64,000 nt of DNA from an uncultured Oscillospiraceae bacterium (lineage in GTDB: Bacteria; Bacillota; Clostridia; Oscillospirales; Ruminococcaceae): positions 1 to 64,000 of the forward strand of contig CAKSEY010000010.1 of assembly GCA_934448295.1 (NCBI GenBank). Reading direction: 5' to 3'. Below, in pieces: positions 49,633 through 58,884 of this stretch. The translations under genes were made by a program, and so were the position numbers. The notes under the pieces are model-generated. The model did not search any database. It saw nothing but the letters and a program-made list of their open reading frames with translations, and had not been told where the DNA came from. Within the stretch, counting starts at the first letter, position 1; each line of letters begins with the position of its first letter.

Positions 49633-50742
49633 TTATCCAACTATTATCACGTTCTTTCCGCTTGCCTTTCCCTTGTACAGGCGCTTGTCCACGGTGGAAA
49701 GCAGCTCGTCGAGGTCTTTGGAGCCGACCTCCGTGCTGGCGGTGAAGCCGAAGGTCATCGATACCTTTACCGGTCTGCCGTCGTGCTCTATGCCCAGGGA
49801 ATTTATCTCGGACTTTATCCGGCTGACTATCTGGTAGCACTCGTCGTAGGAGCCGTCCATCAGTATCAGCATTTCCTCGCCGCCCCAGCGGCAGGCGGTA
49901 TCGCACTGGCGGATATTCCGCTTTATTACGTCAGCCACTGAGCGCAGGACTACGTCGCCGCAGTCGTGGCCGAACGTGTCGTTCACCTTTTTGAAGTCGT
50001 CGATATCGCCCATTACAAGGCAGAACGGCTTTTCGCTCTTCACCAGGGAGTTCAGCGTTCCGTTCAGGCAGTAGCGGTTGTAAAGCCCGGTCAGGGCGTC
50101 GTGCGTGGCGGTGTAGTTGAGCTGCTCGTTGGTCTGGTTGAGCTGCTTTATCAGCGAATTTATCTCCAGGATAAACAGGCAGCTAAAGCCGAACAGCAGC
50201 ACCAGGTTGAAGCCCACGTTTATCGCCCGCATGAAGTCGATCTCACCCGCTGAAAGCCGCCTGCGCACCGTGAAATAAATCGGAGGCATAAAGTGAACGT
50301 AGAGCAGCGAAAAGGCGATAGTCACCACCGTGAACAGCGTGAAGCCGACGATCCCGCGCTTGAACACCTCGCTGGAGCAGGTCAGGAACAGGTAATACAG
50401 CGCGACCGGAATACACATCATCGCATACAGGAAGAAGCAGGTGTCCCCTCCCAGGAACAGCGTGCACAGCGCCGCGTGCACCGTGACCTCGGAATACATG
50501 GCGATTATCCAGTGTATCGCGTGCTTCTCGAACCCCGGCTTCTCGCACAGCGCCCACATCGCTATGTACAGCGAAATGCTGAAAACGTTGAATATCGCCA
50601 TTGTGTACAGCCGTATCACCATGAATATTATAAGAAACGTAACGTGCATCAGCGCCCCGGAAAGCGCAGCCGCCTTGTACTTGACGTGCTTCTTGATATT
50701 CACATCAAGAATATCTCTTCTGGAATTTAATTCGGTACTCAT
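49633..50742 (-). CDS. membrane-bound diguanylate cyclase
   Basis: 369 residues. About six transmembrane segments (roughly 22-205), a short coiled coil and a C-terminal GGDEF domain. The active site reads RWGGEEML, and RQCD five residues upstream matches the RxxD inhibitory site that binds c-di-GMP. DALTGLYNRYCL and GDIDDFKKVND are also intact, so it should make c-di-GMP with product feedback. It overlaps or abuts the permease gene, suggesting joint expression. Confidence 0.92.
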   Translation of the reverse strand: MSTELNSRRDILDVNIKKHVKYKAAALSGALMHVTFLIIFMVIRLYTMAIFNVFSISLYIAMWALCEKPGFEKHAIHWIIAMYSEVTVHAALCTLFLGGDTCFFLYAMMCIPVALYYLFLTCSSEVFKRGIVGFTLFTVVTIAFSLLYVHFMPPIYFTVRRRLSAGEIDFMRAINVGFNLVLLFGFSCLFILEINSLIKQLNQTNEQLNYTATHDALTGLYNRYCLNGTLNSLVKSEKPFCLVMGDIDDFKKVNDTFGHDCGDVVLRSVADVIKRNIRQCDTACRWGGEEMLILMDGSYDECYQIVSRIKSEINSLGIEHDGRPVKVSMTFGFTASTEVGSKDLDELLSTVDKRLYKGKASGKNVIIVG

Positions 50743-50873
50743 ATTCCCTGTTCCGCCTTTATATGTATTATATGTATTTTATCTATGTCTGTAATTTGTA
50801 AGTTATCAATATCTATTATAAAACTATTGAGAAGAAATTGCAACAAAAAAATAAAATTTTTTTAAATATCCCC

Positions 50874-50902
50874 TTGAAATTTTATATTAAGTATGATAGA
50901 AT
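50874..50902 (+). promoter_or_regulatory. promoter of the GH31 gene
   Basis: TTGAAA (50874-50879), 17 bases, TAGAAT (50897-50902). Confidence 0.75.
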
Positions 50903-50916
50903 AAGAATATCGGGTG

Positions 50917-50930
50917 TGTAAACGATTACC
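50917..50930 (+). promoter_or_regulatory. cre/LacI-type operator at the GH31 gene
   Basis: TGTAAACGATTACC matches the catabolite-response element consensus TGWNANCGNTNWCA at 13 of 14 positions and lies at about +8 to +21 from the predicted start, where binding would block transcription. CcpA or the LacI regulator encoded at 46504 could use it. Confidence 0.6.
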
Positions 50931-50967
50931 GCCCATCACGGAGAATTCATTAACGGAGGATACACCA

Positions 50968-53274
50968 ATGAAGTATGCAGACGGATTATGGCTGAACAAG
51001 CCCGGCTACGGCGTTAACTATGCGACCCAGATGTACGAGGTAACAGCGGACGAGACCTCTATAAACGTGCTCGCCACCAACCAGTGGATAGGCAACAGAG
51101 GCATGACCCTCGGCGGCCCCGTGCTGGAGATAACGTTCACCTCTACCCTGGAGAATACCATCAAGGTCTCCATCGACCACTACAAGGGCAGAGTACATAA
51201 GTCCCCGGATTTCAGGCTCTACGAGGACAAGAGCTTTAAGCCGGTCATCAACGAGACCGACTCCGCTTACGAGCTGGTTTCCGGCAGCACCAAGGTAGTT
51301 GTCGCAAAGGGCGGCGCGTGGGATATCAGGTACTACTACAACGACAAGCTGCTCACCAAGGAGGGCTGGCGCACCACCTCCTACATCACCGAGGATCAGT
51401 GGAAAACCAACGAGCGCATGGCAAACGACCAGATGAAGCCGTTCTTCTCCCACGACGAGACCGCTGACGGCGCCGTTATGCGCGAGATGCTCAACATCTC
51501 CGTCGGCGAGAACCTCTACGGCTTCGGCGAGAAGTTCTCCACATTCGTAAAGAACGGTCAGACCGTCGAGGTATGGAACAACGACGGCGGCACAAGCTCC
51601 GAGCAGAGCTACAAGTCCATTCCGTTCTATGTATCCTCCAGGAACTACGGCGTATTCGTAAACCACCCCGAAAAGGTAACGTTCGAGGTAGCCAGCGAGA
51701 CTGTTTCCAAGGTTGCTTTCTCCGTTCAGGGCGAGCACCTGGAGTACTTCGTTATCGGCGGCGGGAAGCTGACCGACGTGGTTTCCACCTACACCACGCT
51801 GACCGGAAAGCCCGCTCTTACCCCGGCTTACACATTCGGTCTGTGGCTGACGACCTCCTTCACCACCAACTATGACGAGGCTACCGTTTCCAGCTTCATC
51901 GACGGCATGGCTGAGCGCGATATCCCGCTGGAGGTATTCCACTTCGACTGCTTCTGGATGAAGGAATTCAACTGGTGCGACCTCACATGGGACAAGAGAA
52001 TGTTCCCGGATCCCAAGGCTATGCTGGACAGACTGAAGGCAAAGGGTCTGGAGATCTGCGTATGGATAAACTCCTACATCGCACAGCGCTCCTCCATGTT
52101 CGACGAGGGCGTAAAGGGCGGCTACTTCCTCAAGACCAAGGACGGCAGCGTATGGCAGGGCGATATGTGGCAGCCCGGCATGGCTATCGTTGACTTCACC
52201 AACCCCGCAGCCTGCGAGTGGTACAAGGGCAAGCTCCGCGCGCTCTGCGAGATGGGCGTGAACGCGTTCAAGACCGACTTCGGCGAGCGTATCCCCACCA
52301 AGGACGTCGTTTACTACGACGGCAGCGACCCCTACAAGATGCACAACTACTACACCTATCTCTACAACAAGTGCGTATTCGAGGTACTCGAGGAATTCTA
52401 CGGCAAGGACAAGGCTTGCCTGTTCGCGCGCTCCGCGACAGTCGGCGGTCAGCAGTTCCCGGTACACTGGGGCGGCGACTGCTTCTCCAACTACGAGTCC
52501 ATGTGGGAGACCCTCCGCGGCGGACTTTCCCTCTGCATGAGCGGCTTCGGCTACTTCAGCCACGATATCTCCGGCTTTGAGGCCCAGGGCACTCCCGACC
52601 TCTACAAGAGATGGTGCGCGTTCGGTCTTATGTCCTCTCACTCCAGGCTGCACGGCAACAGCTCCTACCGCGTTCCGTGGAACTTCGACGAGGAGAGCTG
52701 CGACGTGCTCCGCCACTGGACAAAGCTCAAGGGCAAGCTGATGCCTTACCTCTGGGCGCAGGCTCAGAAAACCCACGCTGCCGGCGTTCCTATGATGAGA
52801 GCTATGGTAATGGAGTACTCCGACGACCCCGCAACTCTCTCCCTCGACCGTCAGTATATGCTCGGCGACGACCTGCTGGTTGCTCCCGTGTTCAACGAGG
52901 AGGGTATCGCGGACTTCTACGTTCCCGCCGGAAACTGGACGGATATCCAGAGCGGAAAGGTTTACGAGGGCGGCAAGTGGTACTCCACCAAGAACAACTA
53001 CTTCGAGATGCCTGTACTCGCCAAGCCGAACAGCATTGTGGCTTACGGTAACTTCGAGCGCGCGTTCACCTACGCTTACGGCGATAAGGCGGACATCGTT
53101 ATCTACCAGCTTGAGGACGGCAAGACCGCTGAAACCAAGATCTACGACGCTGACAGCAATGTAGTGCTCACAGTAAAGGCTGTGCGCTCCTGCGATACCA
53201 TCAAGGTAACAGCCGAGGGCTCCGCTAAGGACTACACCGTCAGAAGCGCCGAGGGTCTCAAGATCGAGATGTAA
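50968..53274 (+). CDS. yicI: glycoside hydrolase family 31 alpha-xylosidase (YicI-like)
   Basis: 768 residues, the length of E. coli YicI. The nucleophile Asp is in NAFKTDFGERIP and the acid/base Asp in PVHWGGDCFSNYESM, both matching YicI closely. It should release alpha-xylose from xyloglucan oligosaccharides such as isoprimeverose. No signal peptide is present, so it is intracellular. The ATG at 50968 follows GGAGGATACACCA. Codon use is strongly biased to C/G-ending codons, suggesting high expression. Confidence 0.93.
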   Translation: MKYADGLWLNKPGYGVNYATQMYEVTADETSINVLATNQWIGNRGMTLGGPVLEITFTSTLENTIKVSIDHYKGRVHKSPDFRLYEDKSFKPVINETDSAYELVSGSTKVVVAKGGAWDIRYYYNDKLLTKEGWRTTSYITEDQWKTNERMANDQMKPFFSHDETADGAVMREMLNISVGENLYGFGEKFSTFVKNGQTVEVWNNDGGTSSEQSYKSIPFYVSSRNYGVFVNHPEKVTFEVASETVSKVAFSVQGEHLEYFVIGGGKLTDVVSTYTTLTGKPALTPAYTFGLWLTTSFTTNYDEATVSSFIDGMAERDIPLEVFHFDCFWMKEFNWCDLTWDKRMFPDPKAMLDRLKAKGLEICVWINSYIAQRSSMFDEGVKGGYFLKTKDGSVWQGDMWQPGMAIVDFTNPAACEWYKGKLRALCEMGVNAFKTDFGERIPTKDVVYYDGSDPYKMHNYYTYLYNKCVFEVLEEFYGKDKACLFARSATVGGQQFPVHWGGDCFSNYESMWETLRGGLSLCMSGFGYFSHDISGFEAQGTPDLYKRWCAFGLMSSHSRLHGNSSYRVPWNFDEESCDVLRHWTKLKGKLMPYLWAQAQKTHAAGVPMMRAMVMEYSDDPATLSLDRQYMLGDDLLVAPVFNEEGIADFYVPAGNWTDIQSGKVYEGGKWYSTKNNYFEMPVLAKPNSIVAYGNFERAFTYAYGDKADIVIYQLEDGKTAETKIYDADSNVVLTVKAVRSCDTIKVTAEGSAKDYTVRSAEGLKIEM

Positions 53275-53290
53275 TTCACAACACGCATAT

Positions 53291-53320
53291 AAAATGGGCT
53301 GCTTTCGGGCAGCCCATTTT
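53291..53320 (+). terminator. terminator after GH31
   Basis: AAAATGGGCTGC (53291-53302) pairs perfectly with GCAGCCCATTTT (53309-53320). Confidence 0.85.
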
Positions 53321-53365
53321 AGGCCATTGAAAAAGTCAGAACCTCCAGGAAAACGTACAAAAGAA

Positions 53366-53402
53366 ATCAGCCCGGAAAAGCACCGGGCTGATTCATTTTT
53401 TG
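53366..53402. terminator. bidirectional terminator between GH31 and the aminotransferase
   Basis: ATCAGCCCGG (53366-53375) pairs with CCGGGCTGAT (53383-53392). TCATTTTTT follows on the plus strand and TTCTTTTG on the minus strand. Confidence 0.85.
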
Positions 53403-53473
53403 TAAATTTCGGGGGAAAAGCGGCGCGCGTGTGAATCATTCCACAAGCAGCATACCTTATCGGCAGCCTGATA

Positions 53474-54640
53474 TTATCCCCTCGGGAGCTTCTTTCTGAT
53501 GTCAGAGAGCCGTTCAAGCGCGGCGTTCAGAGTTTCGTCCTGCTTTGCGAAGTGCAGGCGGATATAGCGGTTTTCCGGCTCACGGAAGAAGCTGGAGCCA
53601 GGCACCGCGCCCACTCCCACATACTGCGCGAGAGCCTCGCAGAGCTTCAGGTCGCTTGCGTAGCCGAATTCCGAAACGTCCACCATGACGTAATACGCGC
53701 CCTGCGGGTCGCTGTGGGAAAGCCCGATACGGTCAAGCCCGTCAAGGAACAGCGACTTCATGTGCGTGTACTTCTGCTGGAGCCACTTGTAGTAGTCGTC
53801 CCCGAACTTCAGCCCGACGACCGCAGCTTCCTGCAGCGGAGCCGCAGCGCCGACAGTCAGGAAGTCGTGGACTTTCTTCACGCGTTCTGCGACCTCCGCC
53901 GGGGCAATGACGTAGCCCAGCCGCCAGCCGGTGATGGAGTAGGTCTTTGACAAGGAGGAGCAGCAGATGGTGCGTTCCCTCATGCGGGGCAGGGTGGAGA
54001 AGTAAACGTGCCTGTTCGGCTCGTAGACTATGTGCTCGTAAACCTCGTCGGTGATCACCCATGTGTCGTATTTTTCGGCGAGGTCGGCGATTGTCTGGAG
54101 CTCGCCGCGGGTGAACACCTTTCCGCAGGGGTTGGACGGATTGCAGAGTATCAGAGCCTTCGCGCCCTGCTTGAAAGCCGCTTCCAGCACGTCCGCGTCA
54201 AAGTCGTAGGACGGAGGGCTCAGCGGAACGTAGATCGGGTCTGCGCCGGAAAGGATAGCGTCCGCGCCGTAGTTCTCGTAGAACGGCGAGAATACTATCA
54301 CCTTATCGCCGGGATTGGTGACGGAAAGCATAGCCGCCATCATAGCCTCGGTGGAGCCGCAGGTGACTACTATCTCGGAATTCGGGTCGATGTCGTAGCC
54401 CATGAAGCGCTTCTGTTTAGCCGCGACCGCGTCGCGGAAGTTCTGCGCGCCCCAAGTGGTTGCATACTGGTGGAAGTCCTCGCGGGTGACCTCCGCAAGG
54501 CGGTCGAGTATCTCCCGGGGAGGTTCGAAGTCCGGGAAGCCCTGCGACAGATTCACAGCGCCGTACTGGTTTGAAATTCTTGTCATGCGGCGGATCACTG
54601 AATCAGTGAAGCCGGCGGTCTTTTTAGAAAGCTCTCTCAT
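53474..54640 (-). CDS. class I/II pyridoxal-phosphate aminotransferase
   Basis: 388 residues, fold type I. VNLSQGFPDFEPP, the PLP lysine in SSLSKTYSITGWRLGY, NPSNPCGKV and the C-terminal Arg region RYIRLHF are all present. Close relatives include KAT/methionine-aminotransferase-like enzymes that act on aromatic amino acids, glutamine or methionine. It is ten bases downstream of a GlcD-like dehydrogenase and near metNIQ, which makes transamination of 4-methylthio-2-oxobutanoate to methionine an attractive but unproven role. Confidence 0.88.
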   Translation of the reverse strand: MRELSKKTAGFTDSVIRRMTRISNQYGAVNLSQGFPDFEPPREILDRLAEVTREDFHQYATTWGAQNFRDAVAAKQKRFMGYDIDPNSEIVVTCGSTEAMMAAMLSVTNPGDKVIVFSPFYENYGADAILSGADPIYVPLSPPSYDFDADVLEAAFKQGAKALILCNPSNPCGKVFTRGELQTIADLAEKYDTWVITDEVYEHIVYEPNRHVYFSTLPRMRERTICCSSLSKTYSITGWRLGYVIAPAEVAERVKKVHDFLTVGAAAPLQEAAVVGLKFGDDYYKWLQQKYTHMKSLFLDGLDRIGLSHSDPQGAYYVMVDVSEFGYASDLKLCEALAQYVGVGAVPGSSFFREPENRYIRLHFAKQDETLNAALERLSDIRKKLPRG

Positions 54641-54649
54641 ATGTGCTCC

Positions 54650-56014
54650 TTATTTAAGGTAAGATATGTGGTCGTTCAGGATATGCTTCGCGTCAAGTGC
54701 GGTCTTTATCGAACGCATTACGTCAAGGTTGTCGGGGTTTGTCGCGCCGAGGAAATACGGGCGCTTTGCAACGCCTATCCCGTGTTCGCCGGAGGTCAGC
54801 CCGCCGAGGGAGTAAGCGTAGTTGTAAACAGTGGTCATGTTGTCGTGGAGGTCGTTCTTCCACTGCTCGTCCGTGCGCTTTCCGCGAACCATGCAGAGGT
54901 GCACGTTGCCGTCTCCCGCGTGCCCGAATGCAACCATCTGCATTCCGGATTTGCGCTCGGTCTCATGCACGAAGCCGATGAAGTCCGCAGTCCTGTTTAT
55001 CGGCACGACTAGGTCTACCGGCTCCTGTTCGCTGACTGCCTCGACAGCCTTTACCAGACAGCCGCGTATCTTCCAGATGTTCGCCGCCTGCTCCGGGTCG
55101 TCAAGCGTGATGTAATCCAGCGCTCCTGCCTTCAGCGCAACGCTGCGGACGAGCTCCGCGCTTTCCCTGACGGAATTCTCCATGCCGTCGAAGGTGAGGA
55201 TTATATATGCTCCCGCCTCGGGGACGGGGAATTTCAGCCCGGTGAACTTCTCGCCCAGCTCAACCACCGTGCGCTCGGTGAACTCTATCGCGGTGGGGTT
55301 CGCGTTTGCGCGGATAATGCTGAGAACTCCCGCGATACCCGTATTCAGGTCAGGGAAGGGAACCAGCACGGAGAGCGACTTCTCGGGCTTCGGAATGAGC
55401 TTCAGGATACACTTTGTGATGACCGCCAGCGTGCCCTCGGAGCCAACGATGAGGTGCTTGAGGGAAAGTCCGCTTGCGTCCTTGACATTCTTGCTTCCGG
55501 CGGTGATAACGCGTCCGTCCGCGAGGACTAATTCAAGCCCCCGGACGTAATCCCGGGTAACGCCGTACTTTACGGCTCTCATTCCGCCGGCGTTGGTGGA
55601 GATGTTGCCGCCGATGGTCGCCAGCTTCTCGCCCGGGTCGGGGGGATAGAACAGCCCCTTGGATTCAACGAGCTTCTGGAAATCCTGAAGCACAACTCCC
55701 GGCTCAACAACGGCGGTGAAAGTCCCCTCGTCTATTTCAAGGACTCTGTTCATCAGCGAGAAGTCCAGGATAATTCCGTTCCCGTGGGGAACCGTGGAGC
55801 CCACCAGATTCGTGCCGGCTCCGCGCGGAGTGACCGGGATACTGTTTTCGTAGGCGTACTTCATCAGCGCGCTGACTTCCTCGGTGGATTTCGGGAACAC
55901 CAGCGCGGCGGCGGTGCCTTTCAGCCTGCCGAGGGTATCGGACAGGTACTTGTCCTCAATGTTTCCTATTTTCACCCGCTCCGGGTCGGGGATTATCTTA
56001 AGAAGTTCGTCCAT
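54650..56014 (-). CDS. GlcD/D-2-hydroxyacid dehydrogenase-like FAD protein
   Basis: 454 residues. A PCMH-type FAD-binding domain (VTPRGAGTNLVGSTVPHGNG, then TIGGNISTNAGGMRAVKYG) is followed by the GlcD C-terminal domain (GHAGDGNVHLCM, SGEHGIGVAKRPYF). It oxidises a D-2-hydroxyacid such as D-lactate, glycolate or a 2-hydroxy amino-acid analogue. It has no iron-sulfur partner next door; an aminotransferase follows instead. AGGAGGCACAGT precedes the ATG. Confidence 0.9.
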   Translation of the reverse strand: MDELLKIIPDPERVKIGNIEDKYLSDTLGRLKGTAAALVFPKSTEEVSALMKYAYENSIPVTPRGAGTNLVGSTVPHGNGIILDFSLMNRVLEIDEGTFTAVVEPGVVLQDFQKLVESKGLFYPPDPGEKLATIGGNISTNAGGMRAVKYGVTRDYVRGLELVLADGRVITAGSKNVKDASGLSLKHLIVGSEGTLAVITKCILKLIPKPEKSLSVLVPFPDLNTGIAGVLSIIRANANPTAIEFTERTVVELGEKFTGLKFPVPEAGAYIILTFDGMENSVRESAELVRSVALKAGALDYITLDDPEQAANIWKIRGCLVKAVEAVSEQEPVDLVVPINRTADFIGFVHETERKSGMQMVAFGHAGDGNVHLCMVRGKRTDEQWKNDLHDNMTTVYNYAYSLGGLTSGEHGIGVAKRPYFLGATNPDNLDVMRSIKTALDAKHILNDHISYLK

Positions 56015-56035
56015 ACTGTGCCTCCTGAATATGCA

Positions 56036-56105
56036 ATTATTCGGAATTGCGGCGCCGTTCGCAGGTATTTGAAATATCCGCGAAGCGGCACCATAATTCC
56101 GAATT
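56036..56105. repeat. 70-bp imperfect palindromic repeat
   Basis: Two arms of about 33 bases meet near 56071; each contains GGAATT...GCCG...TTCGC...TATTT in mirrored order with several substitutions. Flanking AATTCGGAATT-type tracts repeat three times up to 56124. It lies between metQ and the GlcD-like gene and could work as an attenuator or be a REP/MITE-like element. Confidence 0.65.
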
Positions 56106-56124
56106 ACGAATTATGAATTCCGAA

Positions 56125-57066
56125 TTAGCCTAAAGTCCAGGCAGGAACGAAGAAGCCCTTGAACTCGTTGTTGTAGATATCAATGGTATCCTGGGTCTGG
56201 TATGCTTCAACGATCCTCTTGTAAACGGGGTTCTCAGCGTCCTCAGTCCTTACGGCGATGAGGCAGTAGTAGCTGTTGTCGGCGTACTCGCTCTCCTTGT
56301 AGATAGCATCGTCTGCGGTAAGGCCGCTGTCGAGCGCGTAGTTGCCGTTGATAACAGCGAGGTCAACGTCCTGGATAACGGAGTAAACGAGGTTTGCGTC
56401 TACCTCAACGAACTCAACGGGAACTGCGTAATCAGTGATATCTGTGATCTCGGGGGAAGCTCCTGCCTCGGAGTTGATGGTGAAGAAGCCTGCGCTCTCG
56501 AGAAGCTTCAGCGCTCTGCCCTCGTTGGTCACGTCGTTCGGGACGGCGATCTTCAGCGTATCGGTGGAAGCGAGCGCGTCCTCAATGGTGAGACCCTTTG
56601 CGGTGTAGATGTTCATTGCAACGATGTAGGTGTCACCAATGGCGGTGAGGTCGTAGCCGTTGCTTGCAACATCATTGTTGAAGTAAGCGTGGTGCTGGAA
56701 TGCGTTCATGTCGATCTCGCCGCTGTTGAGCGCGTTGTTCGGGATATTGAAGCTGGTGAACTGCTCGTACTCAATGTTGATTCCCTCGGGAGCAAGCTTT
56801 TCCTTGATGGGGTTCCAGATGTCCTCGTATACGTTGCCGGTAAGACCTATCTTTACCGTAACGGGGTTCTCGGGGGAGTAAGCCGTTTCGCTGTCGGCTG
56901 CGGAGCTGTCTGCGGGAGCGCTCTCAGCGGCGCTGGAATCAGCGGAATTGCTCTCAGCAGCAGAGCTGTCGGTGGAGGAAGAGGTGTTTCCGCTGCACGC
57001 GGTGAGGGATACGGCAGCGAGTACCGCTGCGATGGAAAGTGCGAATCTGTTCTTAATGCTTGTCAT
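56125..57066 (-). CDS. metQ: methionine ABC transporter substrate-binding lipoprotein MetQ
   Basis: 313 residues. The signal peptide ends in lipobox LTACS (Cys about 24), followed by a Ser/Ala/Asp-rich linker and the NlpA/MetQ domain (VKIGLTGNVYEDIWNPIKEKL, read in parts, EYEQFTSFNIPNNALNSGE, MNAFQHHAYFN). It captures methionine, or its derivatives, for the MetNI importer encoded just upstream on the same strand. AAAGGAG precedes the ATG. Confidence 0.93.
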   Translation of the reverse strand: MTSIKNRFALSIAAVLAAVSLTACSGNTSSSTDSSAAESNSADSSAAESAPADSSAADSETAYSPENPVTVKIGLTGNVYEDIWNPIKEKLAPEGINIEYEQFTSFNIPNNALNSGEIDMNAFQHHAYFNNDVASNGYDLTAIGDTYIVAMNIYTAKGLTIEDALASTDTLKIAVPNDVTNEGRALKLLESAGFFTINSEAGASPEITDITDYAVPVEFVEVDANLVYSVIQDVDLAVINGNYALDSGLTADDAIYKESEYADNSYYCLIAVRTEDAENPVYKRIVEAYQTQDTIDIYNNEFKGFFVPAWTLG

Positions 57067-57110
57067 TGTCTTGTTCTCCTTTGAACTTTGTTATAAGGCT
57101 TCTTTGCCTT

Positions 57111-57791
57111 TTATTTTTCTGTTTTCTTTGCGATTATGTTTCCGGCTATCTGGATTATCTGGACGATAACCACCAGAACAACCACAGCCGCAACGATTAT
57201 ATCGTAATAGTTACGCTGAACTCCCTGGACGTAAGCGAAGTTTCCGAGACCGCCAGCGCCGACTGCGCCAGCCATCGCGGTAAGTCCGACGAGGTTTATC
57301 AGCGTTATCGTGATACCTCTTGAAAGAGCGGGAATGCTTTCCTTAAGGTACACCCTGAAAATGATACCGAGCTTTGAGCAGCCCATAGACTGAGCGGCTT
57401 CGATAAGACCGGGATTAACTCCTGCAAGAGCCGCCTCCGCCTGGCGGGAGAAGAACGGCACCGTTCCCACGATGAGCGGGAAAATCGAACCGGCAACGCC
57501 GATGGAGGTACCGGAAATGATCCTTGTCAGCGGGATAAGCAGGAACAGCAGTATAATGAACGGCACCGAGCGCAGCAGGTTTATGATGATGTCCAGAACC
57601 CTGTAAACCGCCGTGTTCTGCATGAGTCCGCCCTTTTTCGTGACGGTGAGCAGGATACCCAGCGCCATTCCGATAACGAGAATATACAGCGCCGAAAGTC
57701 CGGTCATTGCGAGGGTCTCGAGCGTTGCGTTCCACAGTGCGGGCAGCTTCGGAATTACGTTCGGCATAATGCTTTCAAAGAACTCACGCAC
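57111..57791 (-). CDS. metI: methionine ABC transporter permease MetI
   Basis: 226 residues with five transmembrane segments. The EAA-like loop LIEAAQSMGCSKLGIIFRVYL contacts the ATPase, and NLLRSVPFIILLF is typical. The first codons overlap metN by eight bases. Confidence 0.94.
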   Translation of the reverse strand: MREFFESIMPNVIPKLPALWNATLETLAMTGLSALYILVIGMALGILLTVTKKGGLMQNTAVYRVLDIIINLLRSVPFIILLFLLIPLTRIISGTSIGVAGSIFPLIVGTVPFFSRQAEAALAGVNPGLIEAAQSMGCSKLGIIFRVYLKESIPALSRGITITLINLVGLTAMAGAVGAGGLGNFAYVQGVQRNYYDIIVAAVVVLVVIVQIIQIAGNIIAKKTEK

Positions 57792-58818
57792 TGAGGATCA
57801 CCTCCACTCCGACGTTTATATCGCAGAGATATTTCACTGCCGCCCTGATATCGTCCTCCTTGCCGTCTGCGATGACCACCAGGCCGCCTATCGGGTTGTC
57901 GCCTATTATCTCAATGCTGCCGAAGATGATGTTCAGGTCAATGCTGAATTTCCGCGAGATGGTGGAGACCAGAGCCTCGCAGGCGCTTCTCTCAAGGTAC
58001 TTGAACCGGAGTATCTTCTGACCCGGCTTAAGCTGCACCAGCGGGGAGTTCTGCTCCAGCAGCTCGTTTATCCTGCTGAGCGTTGATGTCGTGTCCACGA
58101 AAGCCCTTGTGACGGGCTTCTGCGGGTTGGCGAATATTTCGAATACGTCGCCCTGTTCAACGACCTTTCCGTTCTCCATGACCGCCGTGCGGGTGCATAT
58201 TTCCTTGACCACGTTCATCTGATGGGTTATCATCACGATGGTTATTCCGAGCTTCGCATTCAGCGATTTCAGCAGCCGGAGTATTGATTCGGTGGTCTGC
58301 GGGTCGAGGGCTGACGTTGCCTCGTCGCACAGGAGTATCTCCGGGTCGCTGGCGAGTGCGCGGGCTATTGCGGCTCTTTGCTTCTGCCCGCCGGAAAGCT
58401 CCGAGGGATAGGCGCCCGCCTTGTCTGCGATGCCTACCAGCTCCAGCAGCTCCATTGCCTTGGCTTTCAGCTCCGCGCGGCTCTTTCCGCTGTATCGTAT
58501 CGGGAATATGACATTCTGGAGCACCGTTCTTGAAGCGAACAGATTAAAGTGCTGGAATATCATTCCTATTTTCTTGCGCTGGCGGCGTAATTCCGCACCG
58601 CGCAGCGACGTAATATCCTTGCCGTCAATCAGCACCTTACCTCTGTCGGGACGTTCAAGAAGATTTATGCAGCGCACCAGCGTGGATTTTCCCGCGCCGG
58701 AGAAGCCGATTATCCCGAATATCTCGCCCTTGCCGATCTCAAGGCTTACGTCGTCTGCCGCGTTGAATTTCTTCCCGGCATTGACGTAGGTCTTGGTTAT
58801 ATGCTCAAGCCGTATCAT
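57784..58818 (-). CDS. metN: methionine ABC transporter ATPase MetN
   Basis: 344 residues. Walker A GFSGAGKSTL, signature ELSGGQKQRAAIARAL, Walker B ILLCDEATSALD and switch His in MITHQMNVV are intact. The C-terminal NIL domain (about 265-344) binds methionine and causes trans-inhibition of transport. It is first in metNIQ. GAGGTGCAGAT precedes the ATG. Confidence 0.95.
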   Translation of the reverse strand: MIRLEHITKTYVNAGKKFNAADDVSLEIGKGEIFGIIGFSGAGKSTLVRCINLLERPDRGKVLIDGKDITSLRGAELRRQRKKIGMIFQHFNLFASRTVLQNVIFPIRYSGKSRAELKAKAMELLELVGIADKAGAYPSELSGGQKQRAAIARALASDPEILLCDEATSALDPQTTESILRLLKSLNAKLGITIVMITHQMNVVKEICTRTAVMENGKVVEQGDVFEIFANPQKPVTRAFVDTTSTLSRINELLEQNSPLVQLKPGQKILRFKYLERSACEALVSTISRKFSIDLNIIFGSIEIIGDNPIGGLVVIADGKEDDIRAAVKYLCDINVGVEVILSA

Positions 58819-58862
58819 ATCTGCACCTCGTTTATATGGTATTCTGTGCTTTCGGTCAACGG

Positions 58863-58876
58863 AACACCGCGGTGTT
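58863..58876. repeat. 14-bp perfect palindrome in the metN leader
   Basis: AACACCGCGGTGTT is self-complementary and lies between the short upstream ORF and the metN ribosome site, where it could act in RNA folding or as a protein site. Confidence 0.45.
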
Positions 58877-58884
58877 GATACGCG

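Noticed and set aside
50986..53517. 843-codon open frame antisense to GH31
   Set aside because: It is the shadow of the strongly codon-biased GH31 gene, with repetitive Leu/Val/Gly/Ala composition and no motif. The GH31 catalytic residues are in the plus frame.
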